NCBI RefSeq assembly: GCF_002878395.1
Contig: NC_061118.1
Location: 124,423,740-124,487,739 of the forward strand
Source: Capsicum annuum
Taxonomy: Eukaryota; Streptophyta; Magnoliopsida; Solanales; Solanaceae
Direction of reading: 5' to 3'
Length of the DNA: 64,000 nucleotides
This document shows positions 24,796 to 35,160 of the stretch, in pieces. A program made the position numbers and the translations under genes. The stretch's first letter is position 1; each line of letters opens with the position of its first letter. The notes under the pieces are model-generated. The model saw only the letters and a list, made by a program, of their open reading frames with translations, did no database searches and was not told the origin of the DNA.

Positions 24796-25245
24796 TCTTA
24801 TGATCTCGAATTGCCTTCTTATCTAGCCTCAGTTCATCCATATAAGTTGGAAACATTGACATGGTAGCTTATGATCTTAAATTGCCTTCATATCTAGCCT
24901 CAGTTCATCTAGTGTTCCATGTCTCCTTACTAAAGAAGTGCATAAGTGACCCAACAGTTGTAGTCTTAGTAGAGGGCTTAGATATTTAGAGCAACCATTC
25001 TTTCGAAGAGATCCCAGTCCAAATTCTTGACTACCAGACTAGTAGACTGAGGAACAAAAAAGTCCCTCAAGTCAAATTTCTTTAGCGAAATCAGTTTGTT
25101 GAGGGAGCTACTTGGGAACCAAAAGCAGACATGCGGACCAAATATCCTCACCTCTTCTCCGCAAACTGAGTCTCAAAACAAGGTAATATCTTTCCTTAAG
25201 ATTATTCAGTTTTATGTTTGGATTTCAGTTATAAACTTGGTATCG
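24796..25245 (+). pseudogene. integrase tail of an upstream family C copy
   Basis: Matches 30118-30620: LKLPSYLASVH, FHVSLLKKCISDPTVVVLVE, the tail FVEGATWEPKADMRTKYPHL, and following noncoding sequence. The first 45 bases of the match are duplicated (24794-24838 and 24862-24906). It ends where sequence like the distal LTR (from about 32640) begins. Confidence 0.7.
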
Positions 25246-25682
25246 AAAGTTCTAAAGTATCAGTAGCATTCCAGTTTTAGCAGTCCAAGTCATCAGTGAA
25301 TCCTCATCATTCGAGGATGTTATGATTTGACTATTCATTATTTCAGTACTTAGTTATTTTAGTAGTTCGTCTTAGTTGGGGATATATTCCATCAACTCTT
25401 TATTTAGACACTTCAGTCATTTAGAGGCTTTTAGACTAGATATTTATAGATAGTATATTTCAATTTTGGGTATTTCTATGCCCTATTTATATATTATTTT
25501 ATTTAGAAGTTATTTAGTTTTTGAACCTTATGGCTTTGCAGTTTATATTCTACATTTTTATAGTATAAATATATGTATATTATATAGTGTCTAGTTATAG
25601 ATATTAGACATGGGTTAGCTTGTGGTCCTTCGGGGTTATGAGCACCGTGTAGCATTTCGGGTACCAGATTTTGGGCTTTACA
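25246..25682 (+). repeat. distal part of family C LTR
   Basis: Aligns by eye with 32640-33072 (TCCTCATCATTCGAGGATG, TTAGAGGCTTTTAGACTAGA, GTTAGCTTGTGGTCCTTCGG) and ends GGGCTTTACA beside a primer site. The first three quarters of the LTR are missing. Confidence 0.8.
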
Positions 25683-25684
25683 AA

Positions 25685-25698
25685 CTTAATATCAGAGC
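25685..25698 (+). other. primer-binding site, family C
   Basis: CTTAATATCAGAGCC lies two bases after the LTR end and resembles the initiator-Met tRNA site TTGGTATCAGAGCC with two changes. Confidence 0.65.
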
Positions 25699-25905
25699 CT
25701 AAGGTTCAATAGTGTCCTAGGATATCTAAAAGTTGTATCTAGTAGATTTTTAGGCATCGCTGTATTACGTGCCATATTTATGTACAAGAGGCTATAAGAT
25801 ATTTTAGGAACAGTTTTTCCTTTTTCACTATTTATGTCGTGCCAGTAAGAATAAGCTCAAATTTTAATCTCATTCTAATTTGTTTCTCCCTTACTTCTAT
25901 AGAAT

Positions 25906-26935
25906 ATGCCTCTCTAGAGAAGAAATAAAAATCAGTCAGTCCCTCAGTCTGTTCAAGAAGGCCCCTTGGACGAATATATTTCTTATGTAGAGTTAAGAGC
26001 TGCATTCACTACTCTTGCAAATTTAATTGCTGCCCATAATAAACAACCAACTATCATTCTGGCCAACCCATCGGCCAATTCAGCTGAAGCCAGGATTTAA
26101 GACTTCACCTGAATGAATCCTCCATCCTTTTTTGGGTTTAAGTCAAATGAGGACCCTTAGGAATTCCTTGATTAGGTTCAGAAGGTTATAGATATCATGG
26201 GGCTGTCAGCTGTTGAGAGTGCTGAGCTAGTTGTATATAAGTATTAGGATATGTCTCAAACGTTGTTCAAATAGTGGAAGCTGAGAGGGCTAGTGACATA
26301 GGGCCTATACAGTGGAAGGAGTTTGCCATAACTTTTCTTGATAGATTTTTTCCCCTAGAGGTGATGGAAGGTAAGGTGTTAGAGTTTATCAATCTCAGGC
26401 AGGGTAACATGACAATGAAAGAGTATTCTCTTAATTTTACTCAATTAGCTAGATATGCTTCTCATGTAGCGGCAGACAGTAGGGCGAAGATGAGTAACTT
26501 TGTTTCTGGGGTGAATGATAGAGTAGTCAATGAGTGCAGATTTGTGAGATGCACATAGCCAGGCTTATGATCCATGCTCAATAGATAGAAAAGCAGAAGA
26601 TTAATATGAGGGAGAGGCAAAATAAAATAGCAAGGATAGGTAGTTTCAACTTTGCTCATACTAAGTCATAGGGTGGTAACCATTCTCAGTTCTGCCCAAA
26701 CTCATCTGTTCCAGCTCCTTCCTCACCCAGTGCTCTTGTGCCAAAATGTAGAGACGGTAAAAGAGATAGGGCGCCAAGCTCTAAGTCTCAGGGTAGTGTT
26801 AGCAGTTCTCGAACCTATCCTCTTTGTCAGACATGTGGCAAGCACCATCAGTGTACTTGTAGAGATGACAGTGATATTTTCTTCAAATATGGCAAGCCAG
26901 GCTACAAAGTCAGAGATCATCCCTAGCCAGGTCCT
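25906..26935 (+). pseudogene. gag of family C
   Basis: ATGCCTCTC at 25906 starts the frame, followed by a stop at codon 4 (MPL-stop-RRNKNQSVPQSV). The gag core is clear at 26274-26558 (WKEFAITFLDRFFPLEVMEG, VLEFINLRQGNMTMKEYSLN, FTQLARYASHVAADSRAKMS). Near 26820-26930 are two Cys/His clusters: LCQTCGKHHQCTC is well kept, whereas the nucleocapsid knuckle has become FFKYGKPGYKVRDHP, with all four metal ligands replaced. Confidence 0.8.
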
Positions 26936-27059
26936 AAGGGTTAGTGTAATCTCCCTCCAGCTCAATCTAGTTGCCCGAATCAGTAGGGTGCCTCTTCCAG
27001 TGCTACCAGTGGGCAACGGCCAAAGAGAATCTATGCTCTTCATTCCTAATATGATTAGG

Positions 27060-28860
27060 AAAATTCTACTCATGTCGTTACTGGTACATTATAGATCTTT
27101 CATGTACATATTTATGCCTTGCTAGATTCAGGAGCTTCTTAGTCTTTTGTTACTCCCTATATAGTAGTTGATTTCTGAGTTAGTCCTGAAATTCTAGTAG
27201 AGCCCTTCTCAGTCTCTAACCCAGTGGGTAAAACTATCGTAGCTTGATGGGTATACAGGAACTGTTCGATTATGGTATCTCAGAAAGTCACTTTAATAGA
27301 CTTAGTCAAATTAGAAATGACTACTTTTGATGTCATTCTCGGCATGGATTGGCTTTATTCTTGCTATGCCATAGTTAATTGCAGAAATAGAGTTGTCCAG
27401 TTTCAGTTCCTGAATGAACCCGTCTTATAGTGAAAGGGTAATACTTTAGTTTTTAGAGGTCAGCTTGTTTCCTACCTTTGGGCATGAAAAATATTATATA
27501 AGAGATGTATCCATCATCTTGTTTAAGTACAGTACTCTAGTTCCAAAACTCCCAGTCTTGGATTATACCTAGTAGTGAATGAATATTCCAATGTATTTCC
27601 CAAAGATCTTCCTAAAATTCCTCCCGAAAGGGAAATAGACTTCGACATAGACATTCTTCCAGATACTCAGCCCATAGTTATTCCTTTATACAAAATGGCA
27701 CCAGAAAAACTTAAAGAACTGAAAGATCAGTTGAAGGATCTCCTTTCATCAGATCCAGTGTGTACCCATGGGGTGCAATAGTCTTATTCATGCGCAATAA
27801 AGATGGTTCTCTCAGAATGTTATAGACTACTGTCATCTCAATAAAGTCATAGTTAAGAACAATTATCTACTTCCCAGCATTGATGATTTGTTTGACCTAC
27901 TTTAGGATGCCAGATACGTCTGTAAGATAGACCTCAGATCAGGCTATTATCAGCTCAGAGTTAGAGAATATGACATCCCAAAAATAGCTTTTCGTACTCG
28001 GTATAGTCATCTTTCATGGAATTTATGAACATTGTATTCAAGCAGTACTTGGACATATTCATCATAGTCTCTATAAATAATATTCTTGTCTATTCTTGCA
28101 GTGAGTATGATCATGCAAACTATCTCAGAATAGTATTACAGACTCTGAGAAATCATTAGTTGTTCACCAAATTTAGTAAGTGAAAATTTTGGCTAAGTTT
28201 AGTAGCATTCCTTAGTCATATCATTTTCGGTGATGGAATTAGGGTTGATCCTCAAAAGACCAAAGCAGTAAGAAATTGGCCTCGTCCGTTTTCTCCATAG
28301 GATATCAGGAGTTTCTTGGGGTTGGCTGGTTATTATAGATGGTTTGTTGAGGGATTTTCTTCTATTGCATCCCCTATTTTTAGATTAATTTAGAAAAAAG
28401 TCATGTTTTAGTGATCATATCCTCGCGAGAAGAGTTTTTCAGGAGTTGAACACTCGGCTCACCTCAGCCCTAGTTTTAGCTTTTCCAGATGGTTCAGATG
28501 GTTTCGTGGTGTATTATGATACATCTAGAGTGGGTTTGGTTTGTTTCCTCATGCTACATGGTAAGGTCATAGCCTACACCTCCAGACAACTTAAACTCTA
28601 TGGGAAGAATTATCAGACTCATGATCTTAAATTAACAACCGTAGTTTTTGCCTTAATGATTTGGAGGAATTACTTGTACGATGTTCATGTAGATGTATTC
28701 ACAGATCACAAGAACCTTCAGTACGTATTCTCTCAAAAAGATATTAACTTTTATCAGATAATGTGGTTAAAGCTCTTAAAAGATTAAGACATGAGTGTCC
28801 TTTATCATCTGGGCAAGGATAATGTAGTGGCTGATGCTCTCAGTAAACTATCTATAGGTA
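27060..28860 (+). pseudogene. pol of family C: protease, reverse transcriptase, RNase H
   Basis: The protease keeps the complete active site DSGAS at 27124-27138 with a TAG right after it, then TFDVILGMDWL near 27330. RT entry: FPKDLPKIPPEREIDFDIDI and IVIPLYKMAPEKLKELKDQL (27595-27740). The RT palm reads [20 protein letters not shown] (about 27926); the catalytic motif is SINN at 28070-28081 where FIDD is expected, both Asp changed. RNase H is an open frame, 28446-28787: DGFVVYYDTSRVGLVCFLML, YQTHDLKLTTVVFALMIW and VFTDHKNLQYVFSQKDINFY. Confidence 0.85.
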
Positions 28861-30545
28861 GCGTTGCTCATATTGAGGACAATAAGAAGAAGTTAGCTGA
28901 AGAAGACCATCAGCTTGCCCGACTAGGTGTCCTCTTAGTCGATTCAGTAGAAGGTAGTTTATGGGTTCAGAATAGTTCAGAATCATCTCTAGTAACCGAG
29001 GTGAAAGAAAAGCAAGATAGAGATCCCAGTCTTATTAAGTTAAAAGAGTCAGTCAAAGATCAGAAGGTAGAGGTTTTCTTCTAAGGGGGTGATGGTGTTC
29101 TCTATTATCAGGGTCATTTTTGTGTTCTAGGTATAGATGATTTGAGGCAATGAATTCTTGCAAAAATGCATGGTGCATTCTACTCTATTTGTCCAGGGGC
29201 CACTAAGATGTACTGCAACTTGTGGAAGATTTATTGGTGGAGTGGGATAAATAGAGATATTGTAGAGTTTGTGGCTAAGTGCTATAGATGTCAGCAGGTT
29301 AAAATAAAGAATTAGAAGCCTAGTGGGTCCATACAGGAGTTCAGTATTCCTACTTGGAAGTGGGAAAAAGTAAACATGAACTTTGTGATGGGTTTGCATT
29401 GTACTCATCACCAACATGATTTAGTTTGGGTCATTGTAGATAAGATGACCAAATCATCTTATTTTTTTTAAGTCCATACCTATTATTCAGCCGAGGATTA
29501 CGCCAGACTCTATATTAGGGAGTTGGTTATATTGCATCGTACTCCATTATTTATTATTTCAGATAGAGGTACCCAATTCACCTGTCACTTTTGGAAAGCA
29601 TTCCAAAAGGGTCTTGGTACCCAATTTCACCTCAGTAAAACCTTTCACCCTCACACAGATGGTCAAGTAGAAAGGACTATTTAGACCTTAAAAGATATGC
29701 TAAGGTCCTGTGCAATTTATTTCAAGGGTAGTTGGGATGACCACTTGCCTTTCATTGAGTTTAAATACAACAAGAACTATTATTCAAGTTTTTAGAAGGC
29801 TCCATTCGAAGCTATGTATGGTAGGAGATGCAGAACACCAATCAGTTGGTTTGAAGTTACTAAGGCCTCAGTTATAGAGCATGACTTAGTATTTAATGCC
29901 TTGGAAAAAGTCCAGTTGATCAGAGAAAGACTTCGGGCTGCTTAGAGTTGAAAGAAGTCTTATGTAGATATGCACAGAAAGGATCTTGAGTTTGAGATTG
30001 GTGATTATGTGTACTTGAAAATCTCTCCCATAAAGGGAGTGAATAGATTCGGCAAGAAGGGAAAGCTCAGTCCCGGATGTGTTAGTCCATTCAAAATTCT
30101 TAGTTGTTTCTACAAGGTATCTTATGATCTTAAATTGCCTTCATATCTAGCCTCCGTTCATCCAGTGTTCCATGTCTCCTTGCTAAAGAAGTGCATAGGT
30201 GACCCAACGGTTGTAGTCTCAGTAGAGGGCTTAGATATTTAGAATAACCTTTCTTTCAATGAGATCCCCATCAAAATTCTTGACTACCAGACTCGCAGAC
30301 TGAGAAACAAAGAAGTCCTTCAAGTCAAAGATTTTTGGCGGAATCAGTCCGTTGAGGAAGCTACCTCGGACTCAAAAGCAGACATGCGGACCAAGTATCC
30401 TCACCTCTTCTCCACAAACTTAGTAACAAAAAAGTCCCTCAAGTCAAAGTTCTTTGGCAGAATCAGTCCGTTGAGGAAGCTACTTAGTAAGCAAAAGCAG
30501 ACATGCGGACCAAGTATCATCACCTCTTCTCCGCAAACTGAGTCT
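28861..30545 (+). pseudogene. pol of family C: integrase with chromodomain-like tail
   Basis: Zinc region: MHGAFYSICPGATKMYCNLW then FVAKCYRCQQVK (29168-29300); the second His is Cys. Catalytic Asp 1 is Asn (VNMNFVMGL, about 29375); Asp 2 is intact (FIISDRGTQF, about 29553); Glu is intact (DGQVERTI, about 29660). C-terminal domain at 29970-30240: DLEFEIGDYVYLKISPIKGV, then VHPVFHVSLLKKCIGDPTVV. The tail is VEEATSDSKADMRTKYPHLF. Stops after RTI (29684) and at about 29945 fit CAG to TAG; one near 29950 fits CGA to TGA. Confidence 0.85.
30303..30543 (+). repeat. tandem duplication of the family C integrase tail
   Basis: Two head-to-tail units of about 118-120 bases, at about 30306-30423 and 30424-30543, both containing AGTCAAAG, GAATCAGTCCGTTGAGGAAG and GCAGACATGCGGACCAAGTA. 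Both code for the chromodomain-like tail. The upstream copy at 24796-25245 has a single unit. Confidence 0.8.
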
Positions 30546-30903
30546 CAGACCAAGCTAATATCTTTTCTTAAGATTATTCAGTTTCATGTTTGGATTTTAG
30601 TTTTAAAATTAGTATTAAATACCCTTGCATATCCAGTCATATGTTCATGTATCATGTCAGTCACGTATTTATGAACCATATATGCATTCTCATCCTGAGA
30701 AATTCAGCTTATCAATAATTTCAGTCATGCATTCATGAAGATTATCCGTCATATATCTATACATTAGACATACATATTCAGTAGGAGATTTCAGTATATC
30801 AGAAGTTCTAATCATATAGACTTGTTCAAATGTTCACGTCCCTCAAGTAAGATTAGTCTATCAGCTTTCCCATTCTAGTCAGTCCCATTGGAGGATGAAT
30901 GTT

Positions 30904-30918
30904 CCCAAAGGGGAGATA
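30904..30918 (+). other. polypurine tract, family C
   Basis: CCCAAAGGGGAGATA directly before the LTR start TGTAATACCCC. Confidence 0.7.
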
Positions 30919-30919
30919 T

Positions 30920-33072
30920 TGTAATACCCCAAACATTCTTTAAGTTAAATCTAGTATCCAGAAGAGTTAGTGATGACTTCCTAAATGATTAATGTTTAAA
31001 TCAAATAAAATTTCCTCAAATTTGACTTTTTATCATATGAGAAATTTTAATTAGCATTCCAATGATAACCATTTCATCCAAATCTGGTATTGAAGTAAAG
31101 AGTTATTGAAATTTTATAGAGAACTATCAGAACTACCCAGAAGTGATGATCAGTTCGGTGGGCCGTCGAGCAAGAGATGGACCATCGCCCAAGCCATCGT
31201 GACTAAGGCAGTGAACCTGTCTTCTGGCCAAGTGCGATGATCAGGACCGACAACCGTTGAGTTAGCGATGGACCATCGCCCAAACCATCACAGAAGATGC
31301 AGGAAATTTAGGTTTTGGCCTAGTTCATCAGTCAGGACCGACGGACCGTTGAGCCAGTGATGGACCGTTGCCCAAACCATCGCCATTTTTGATCAATGAT
31401 TTTAAGCCATTTTTAAAAGGGTATTTGTTTTTTCCACCCGTTTTAATCATTAATTATACAAGACCAGAGCTCATAACTTTATTATTCATCTACAAGACCA
31501 AATTAGGGTTTCTCTCAAAGTTCAATCCGTAAGAATACGAATCCCTAGGTGTTTAATTCCAAGTAAAGAATTTAGCCTTTCTTCTACCAATATTTAAGAA
31601 ATCATCCACCCAGGTATGTCAAGTGTTGATTCATGGGTCCCTTTTACACATGAAGCTCAAGAATCCCATTTTAAACTCATGAATTATTAATCCCATATTG
31701 TGGATTGAGTATAATCATGTTTATGTTGTTGTGCAACTTCCAAGCTGGAAGCTTTAATACGTTTCCATGAAATTTTGTTAATGTATCAATTGAAATTGAT
31801 GAAATTAAGTTGAATGAAGGAAATTGATGTATTAATTTGATGTTCATGCTTAAGCCTTAAGTTATGCATACTAGATGTTTGATAAAATTCTATAGAGAAA
31901 AAAATTCATGCGTTAGGACTCAATTATTACCAAATTAATGAACTTATATTGTACCTTTATGTTCAGCTGTTAGTAGAAGGTTTGGTTCTATGAAGCAATC
32001 TTTGCGCTCCAGAACTACAGAGCCAACATAGGTTGAGACATCAAACCTGCTAGATGAGGTGGCTTAACTAGTTAGATGAGGGTTCCACCATTCTTATTAG
32101 AGTAGCTGTTAGATAAGGGTCACTCACAACTTATCCTTACCAGTGGCACAGTAGTGACATATTCCAATTGGGGTTAAAGATTGGACCCCAACTCAGCTAT
32201 AATAACTTATTAGGGGCATGTCGGTTAAATGGCTACTTCCCACAGTTTCAGTCTTAGGTCTAAATAATAGTACTTAAATAGTTTTATAGAATTTAGGACT
32301 ATTAGATACAGTTACTTTTCCCAGTAAGAAACTCAGCTAGTTTCATCAGAACCTAGACTGTCAGACACAACCACTCAATATCACTTATATCAATTACATT
32401 AGTTATCGGTAACTCATGTTGTCACTATTCAAACTCAGTAGTCAGTATCATTACAAATTCAGGTACTGTTACTTATCCATGCATGCATTCTAACACTCAT
32501 GTTATTCAGTCAGTTAGCATAGTTTATGCATATAAACCCTTTGCGTTCAGCCTACCTCACTTACATACTTGTACATTCAATCATATTGATGCATTTGTGC
32601 TATGGTATTTTTATACCATAGGTTTAGAAGCACGAGCTCCATAGTATCATAAGCATTCTAATTTTAGCAATTAGAGTCAGCAATGAATCCTCATCATTGA
32701 AGGATGTTATGATTTTATTATTTCATTACTTTAGTACTTAGTTATTTTAGTAGTTGGAGTTAGTTAGGGACATGACCAATCAACTTTTCATTCAGACAAT
32801 TCAGTCAGTTAGAGGCTTTTAGACTAGATATTTATAGATAGTATATTTTAGTTTTGGGTATTTCTATGCCCTGTTCAGATATTGTTTTATTCAAAATTTA
32901 TCCAGTTTTTGAACCTTACAGCCTTGCAGTTTATATTCTATAATTTTACAGTATATATATATATGTATATTATATAGTGCCTAGTTACAAATATCAGAAA
33001 TAGGTTAGCTTGTGGTCCTTTGGAGTCATGAGCACTGTATAACATTCCAGGTACCAGATTTGGGGGTTTACA
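30920..33072 (+). repeat. 3' LTR of family C
   Basis: About 2.15 kb, from TGTAATACCCC to GGGGGTTTACA, near-inverted termini. The distal part matches 25246-25682. A short TA microsatellite is near 32945. The U3 region (31140-31385) holds three imperfect direct repeats. After 33072 the family A LTR resumes. Confidence 0.85.
31140..31385 (+). repeat. U3 subrepeats of family C with near-palindromes
   Basis: Three imperfect repeats built on GATCAGGACCGAC, GATGGACCATCGCCCAAACC and CCATCGC. The middle one contains GCGATGGACCATCGC, a 7+1+7 palindrome. The region precedes the expected transcription start and could bind a dimeric factor; that is inference. Confidence 0.65.
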
Positions 33073-33802
33073 GAATAATTTAACTTAGTTTTATATATAC
33101 CATCATTTTATCCTTACCTTGAGATCATGCGAGCGGTTACTTGCTAACCCCATCTATTAGCAGTTGTATACCCATACTATATAGGAACTGAGCTTTCTAC
33201 TCCTTCTATTGAGTGATTTACTTGGGATCAACATTTGGACTAAAGTGGTGAGCTTCCATTATTTTGGAAGGCATTATTTCATATTATGGATATTTCTAGA
33301 CATTTTGGTTTTATTTTAAATATTGGTTTTGCCTATGGTTGGGGGCATGTCCAAGCCACATTTTATTACTCTTTTGGTTAGAGGATTTCTGGTACTTCTG
33401 TGGGTTAGAATGAGCGGGATCGGTATAGGTGTCAGCTTTGGCATTGGAATAGGCTGGGAGGCTAGCATCATCATATATAATTTCTTACTGTTTCATCATA
33501 TTTTATTTTGGGATTAATTATATAATGATTTGGAATGTCTTTGGTTATGGCCTTATTTGGTATTATTTGGTATGGTTGGATTATAGTTATGGGATAGTTG
33601 GATTCAATTGGGTTGGTTGCTGTTGTGATCTATTCCTAGAGTCTTTGTGTGATATGTTACACTATTATGTTTCATGTTCGGAATTCAGTCAATTCAAGGT
33701 AGGTGATTGGAGGTTGGGTTGGGCAACGGGGGTGTTCTCCGATCCGAGTCATACTTGTGATGTCCATTACAACAAGGACCTAGGGCATGCTGTGTTAGAA
33801 GT
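33073..33802 (+). repeat. end of family A 3' LTR and target duplication
   Basis: Matches 13815-14519 of the intact LTR (GGCATTATTTCATATTATGG, GCATTGGAATAGGCTGGGAG) and ends GCTGTGTTA at 33797. GAAGT at 33798-33802 duplicates 12194-12198. Confidence 0.8.
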
Positions 33803-35143
33803 TTTGTTGGAACTACTTATATGGTTCATTGTTAGATTTTCTTTGATTATCACAACCTTTATCATTTTTTCTCTCAGTGAGATATTAATATGAGGCAGTG
33901 TCAGTAGCTTAAGTTTCTTAAGAATTATGACTTAACTATTCTCGATCATCCAGGCAATAATAATGTGGGTGTAGATTTTTTGAATTAGAAGTCAACTAGT
34001 ATGGGTGGCTTGGCTCATCTTTTGACTCAAAAGAGGCCTTTGGCTATGAAGATTCAACACTTGGCTAACAGATAATTAGGCTTGATGTTTAGACATTTGT
34101 ATGTGTTTTGGAATTCGTAGAAGCTAGATCTTTGTTAATGGATAAGATTTGGGTTTATTAGTTAGACATTTACCTGCGTTGCCAGTAGATGAATGGCAGT
34201 CATTGAGACCTGGTGGTTTTCTTTTGAGTTTAACCATTCTCAAGAGGAAAGAGAATGAATCACTATGGACTTTATGACTGGGTTGCCTAGTACATCTCAT
34301 GGTTCTTATAGTGCTTGGATCATCATAGATAAATTGACCGAATCTGGTCATTTTATTCTAGTTTAGGTTTATTTTAGGTTTTGTAAGATATGCTATGCGC
34401 TGGTGTTATGGACTTTGGTAGTCAGTGGGAGCAACATCTACCTTTTGTAGAGTTTATGTAAAATAATATCTACCATTCTAGTACAGAGATAGATTTATTT
34501 GAGGCTTTGTATGGTTGCCATTGTTATTCCTAATTGGTTGATTTAATGTTTCTAAGATTAAGCCTTGAGGTACGAATTTGCCTCGTGGGTCTTTAGATAG
34601 AGTTTGTGTTATTCAGGATAGTCTTTGAGTGGCTCATAGTAGGCAAAAGTGAAATGTATACCATAGACTTTATGTCTTGAGATTTAGTGTTGGTGACTGT
34701 GTCTTTCTTCTTGTATCACCCATGAAGGGAGTGATGAGGTTTTGGAAGAGGGGAAAACTTATCCCCAGGTATATTGGACCTTTTGAGATCCTTCGAAATT
34801 AATGGGGATGTGGCTTATAAGTTAGCATTGCCTCCAAATTTATCAATTGTTCATCCACTTTTTCATGTTTCTATGCTTTACATTCTGGATGATTCTCATA
34901 TCATTTATTAGGATTCAGCTTAGTTAGATGAGCAATAGACTTTTATTGGGGATCATGTCTCTATTATAACCCGAGATGTTATACTGCTATGTTCTAGATT
35001 TATTCTTGTTGTTAAGGTCCAGAGGCAGGAATGACCTATATTTGAGTCTACTTGGGAGGTTGAGTCTGATATGCAAAGTAGTTATCCCCAGATTTTTGCT
35101 GATTCAGGTATTCCTATTGCCTTTAGTTCAAGGATGAACTAGA
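33798..35143 (+). pseudogene. pol of family B copy 1, RNase H to integrase end
   Basis: Continues the reading left at 12198. RNase H end: DINMRQCQ-stop-LKFLKNYD, then LTILDHPGNNNVGVDFL and STSMGGLAHLLTQKRPLAMK (33885-34050). Integrase: TMDFMTGLPSTSHGSYSAWI (about 34263) keeps the first catalytic Asp, but most of the zinc region and the part carrying the second Asp and Glu are deleted or scrambled. C-terminal domain: VFLLVSPMKGVMRFWKRGK-like at about 34700, YKLALPP-like near 34820, and the tail FESTWEVESDMQSSYPQIFA. Many stops. Confidence 0.75.
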
Positions 35144-35160
35144 TTCTTAGTGGAGGATAA
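35144..35160 (+). other. polypurine tract, family B copy 1
   Basis: CTTAGTGGAGGATAA directly before TGTAATGACC, the LTR start. Confidence 0.55.

Larger units (their letters stand above)
24796..33072 (+). mobile_element. Family C Ty3/Gypsy block (Del/Tekay-like), nested in family A LTR
   Basis: Order: integrase tail of an upstream copy (24796-25245), distal piece of an LTR (25246-25682), primer site, gag, pol, purine tract, complete LTR (30920-33072). The coding region is the least decayed Gypsy here, which agrees with its being one of the youngest layers. The left part shows two tandem elements that shared an LTR, later shortened by deletion. No target duplication is recognisable because the left end is not an LTR terminus. 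Confidence 0.8.
12199..33797 (+). mobile_element. Family A Ty3/Gypsy element (Del/Tekay-like), nested in family B
   Basis: 5' LTR 12199-14519, primer site, gag, pol, purine tract, and a 3' LTR starting at 19626 and ending at 33797 after two later insertions. The 5-bp duplication GAAGT at 12194-12198 and 33798-33802 flanks it exactly, and the family B RNase H reading continues across it. Removing nested DNA leaves roughly 9 kb. The two LTRs differ visibly along their length, so the insertion is old. Protein order and the integrase tail (VHPVFHVSMLKKCLGDP) fit plant chromoviruses of Del/Tekay type. Confidence 0.85.
19626..33797 (+). repeat. 3' LTR of family A, interrupted twice
   Basis: LTR segments are 19626-20646, 24642-24795 and 33073-33797. 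The first gap is the RTE LINE; the second is the family C block. Relative to the intact LTR at 12199-14519 about 0.55 kb (equivalent to roughly 13265-13810) is missing at the family C junction. The terminus at 33797 is followed by the GAAGT target duplication. Confidence 0.8.

Noticed and set aside
33323..33893. Open frames of 64 and 122 codons
   Set aside because: They cross the family A LTR end into family B RNase H and so have no single origin.
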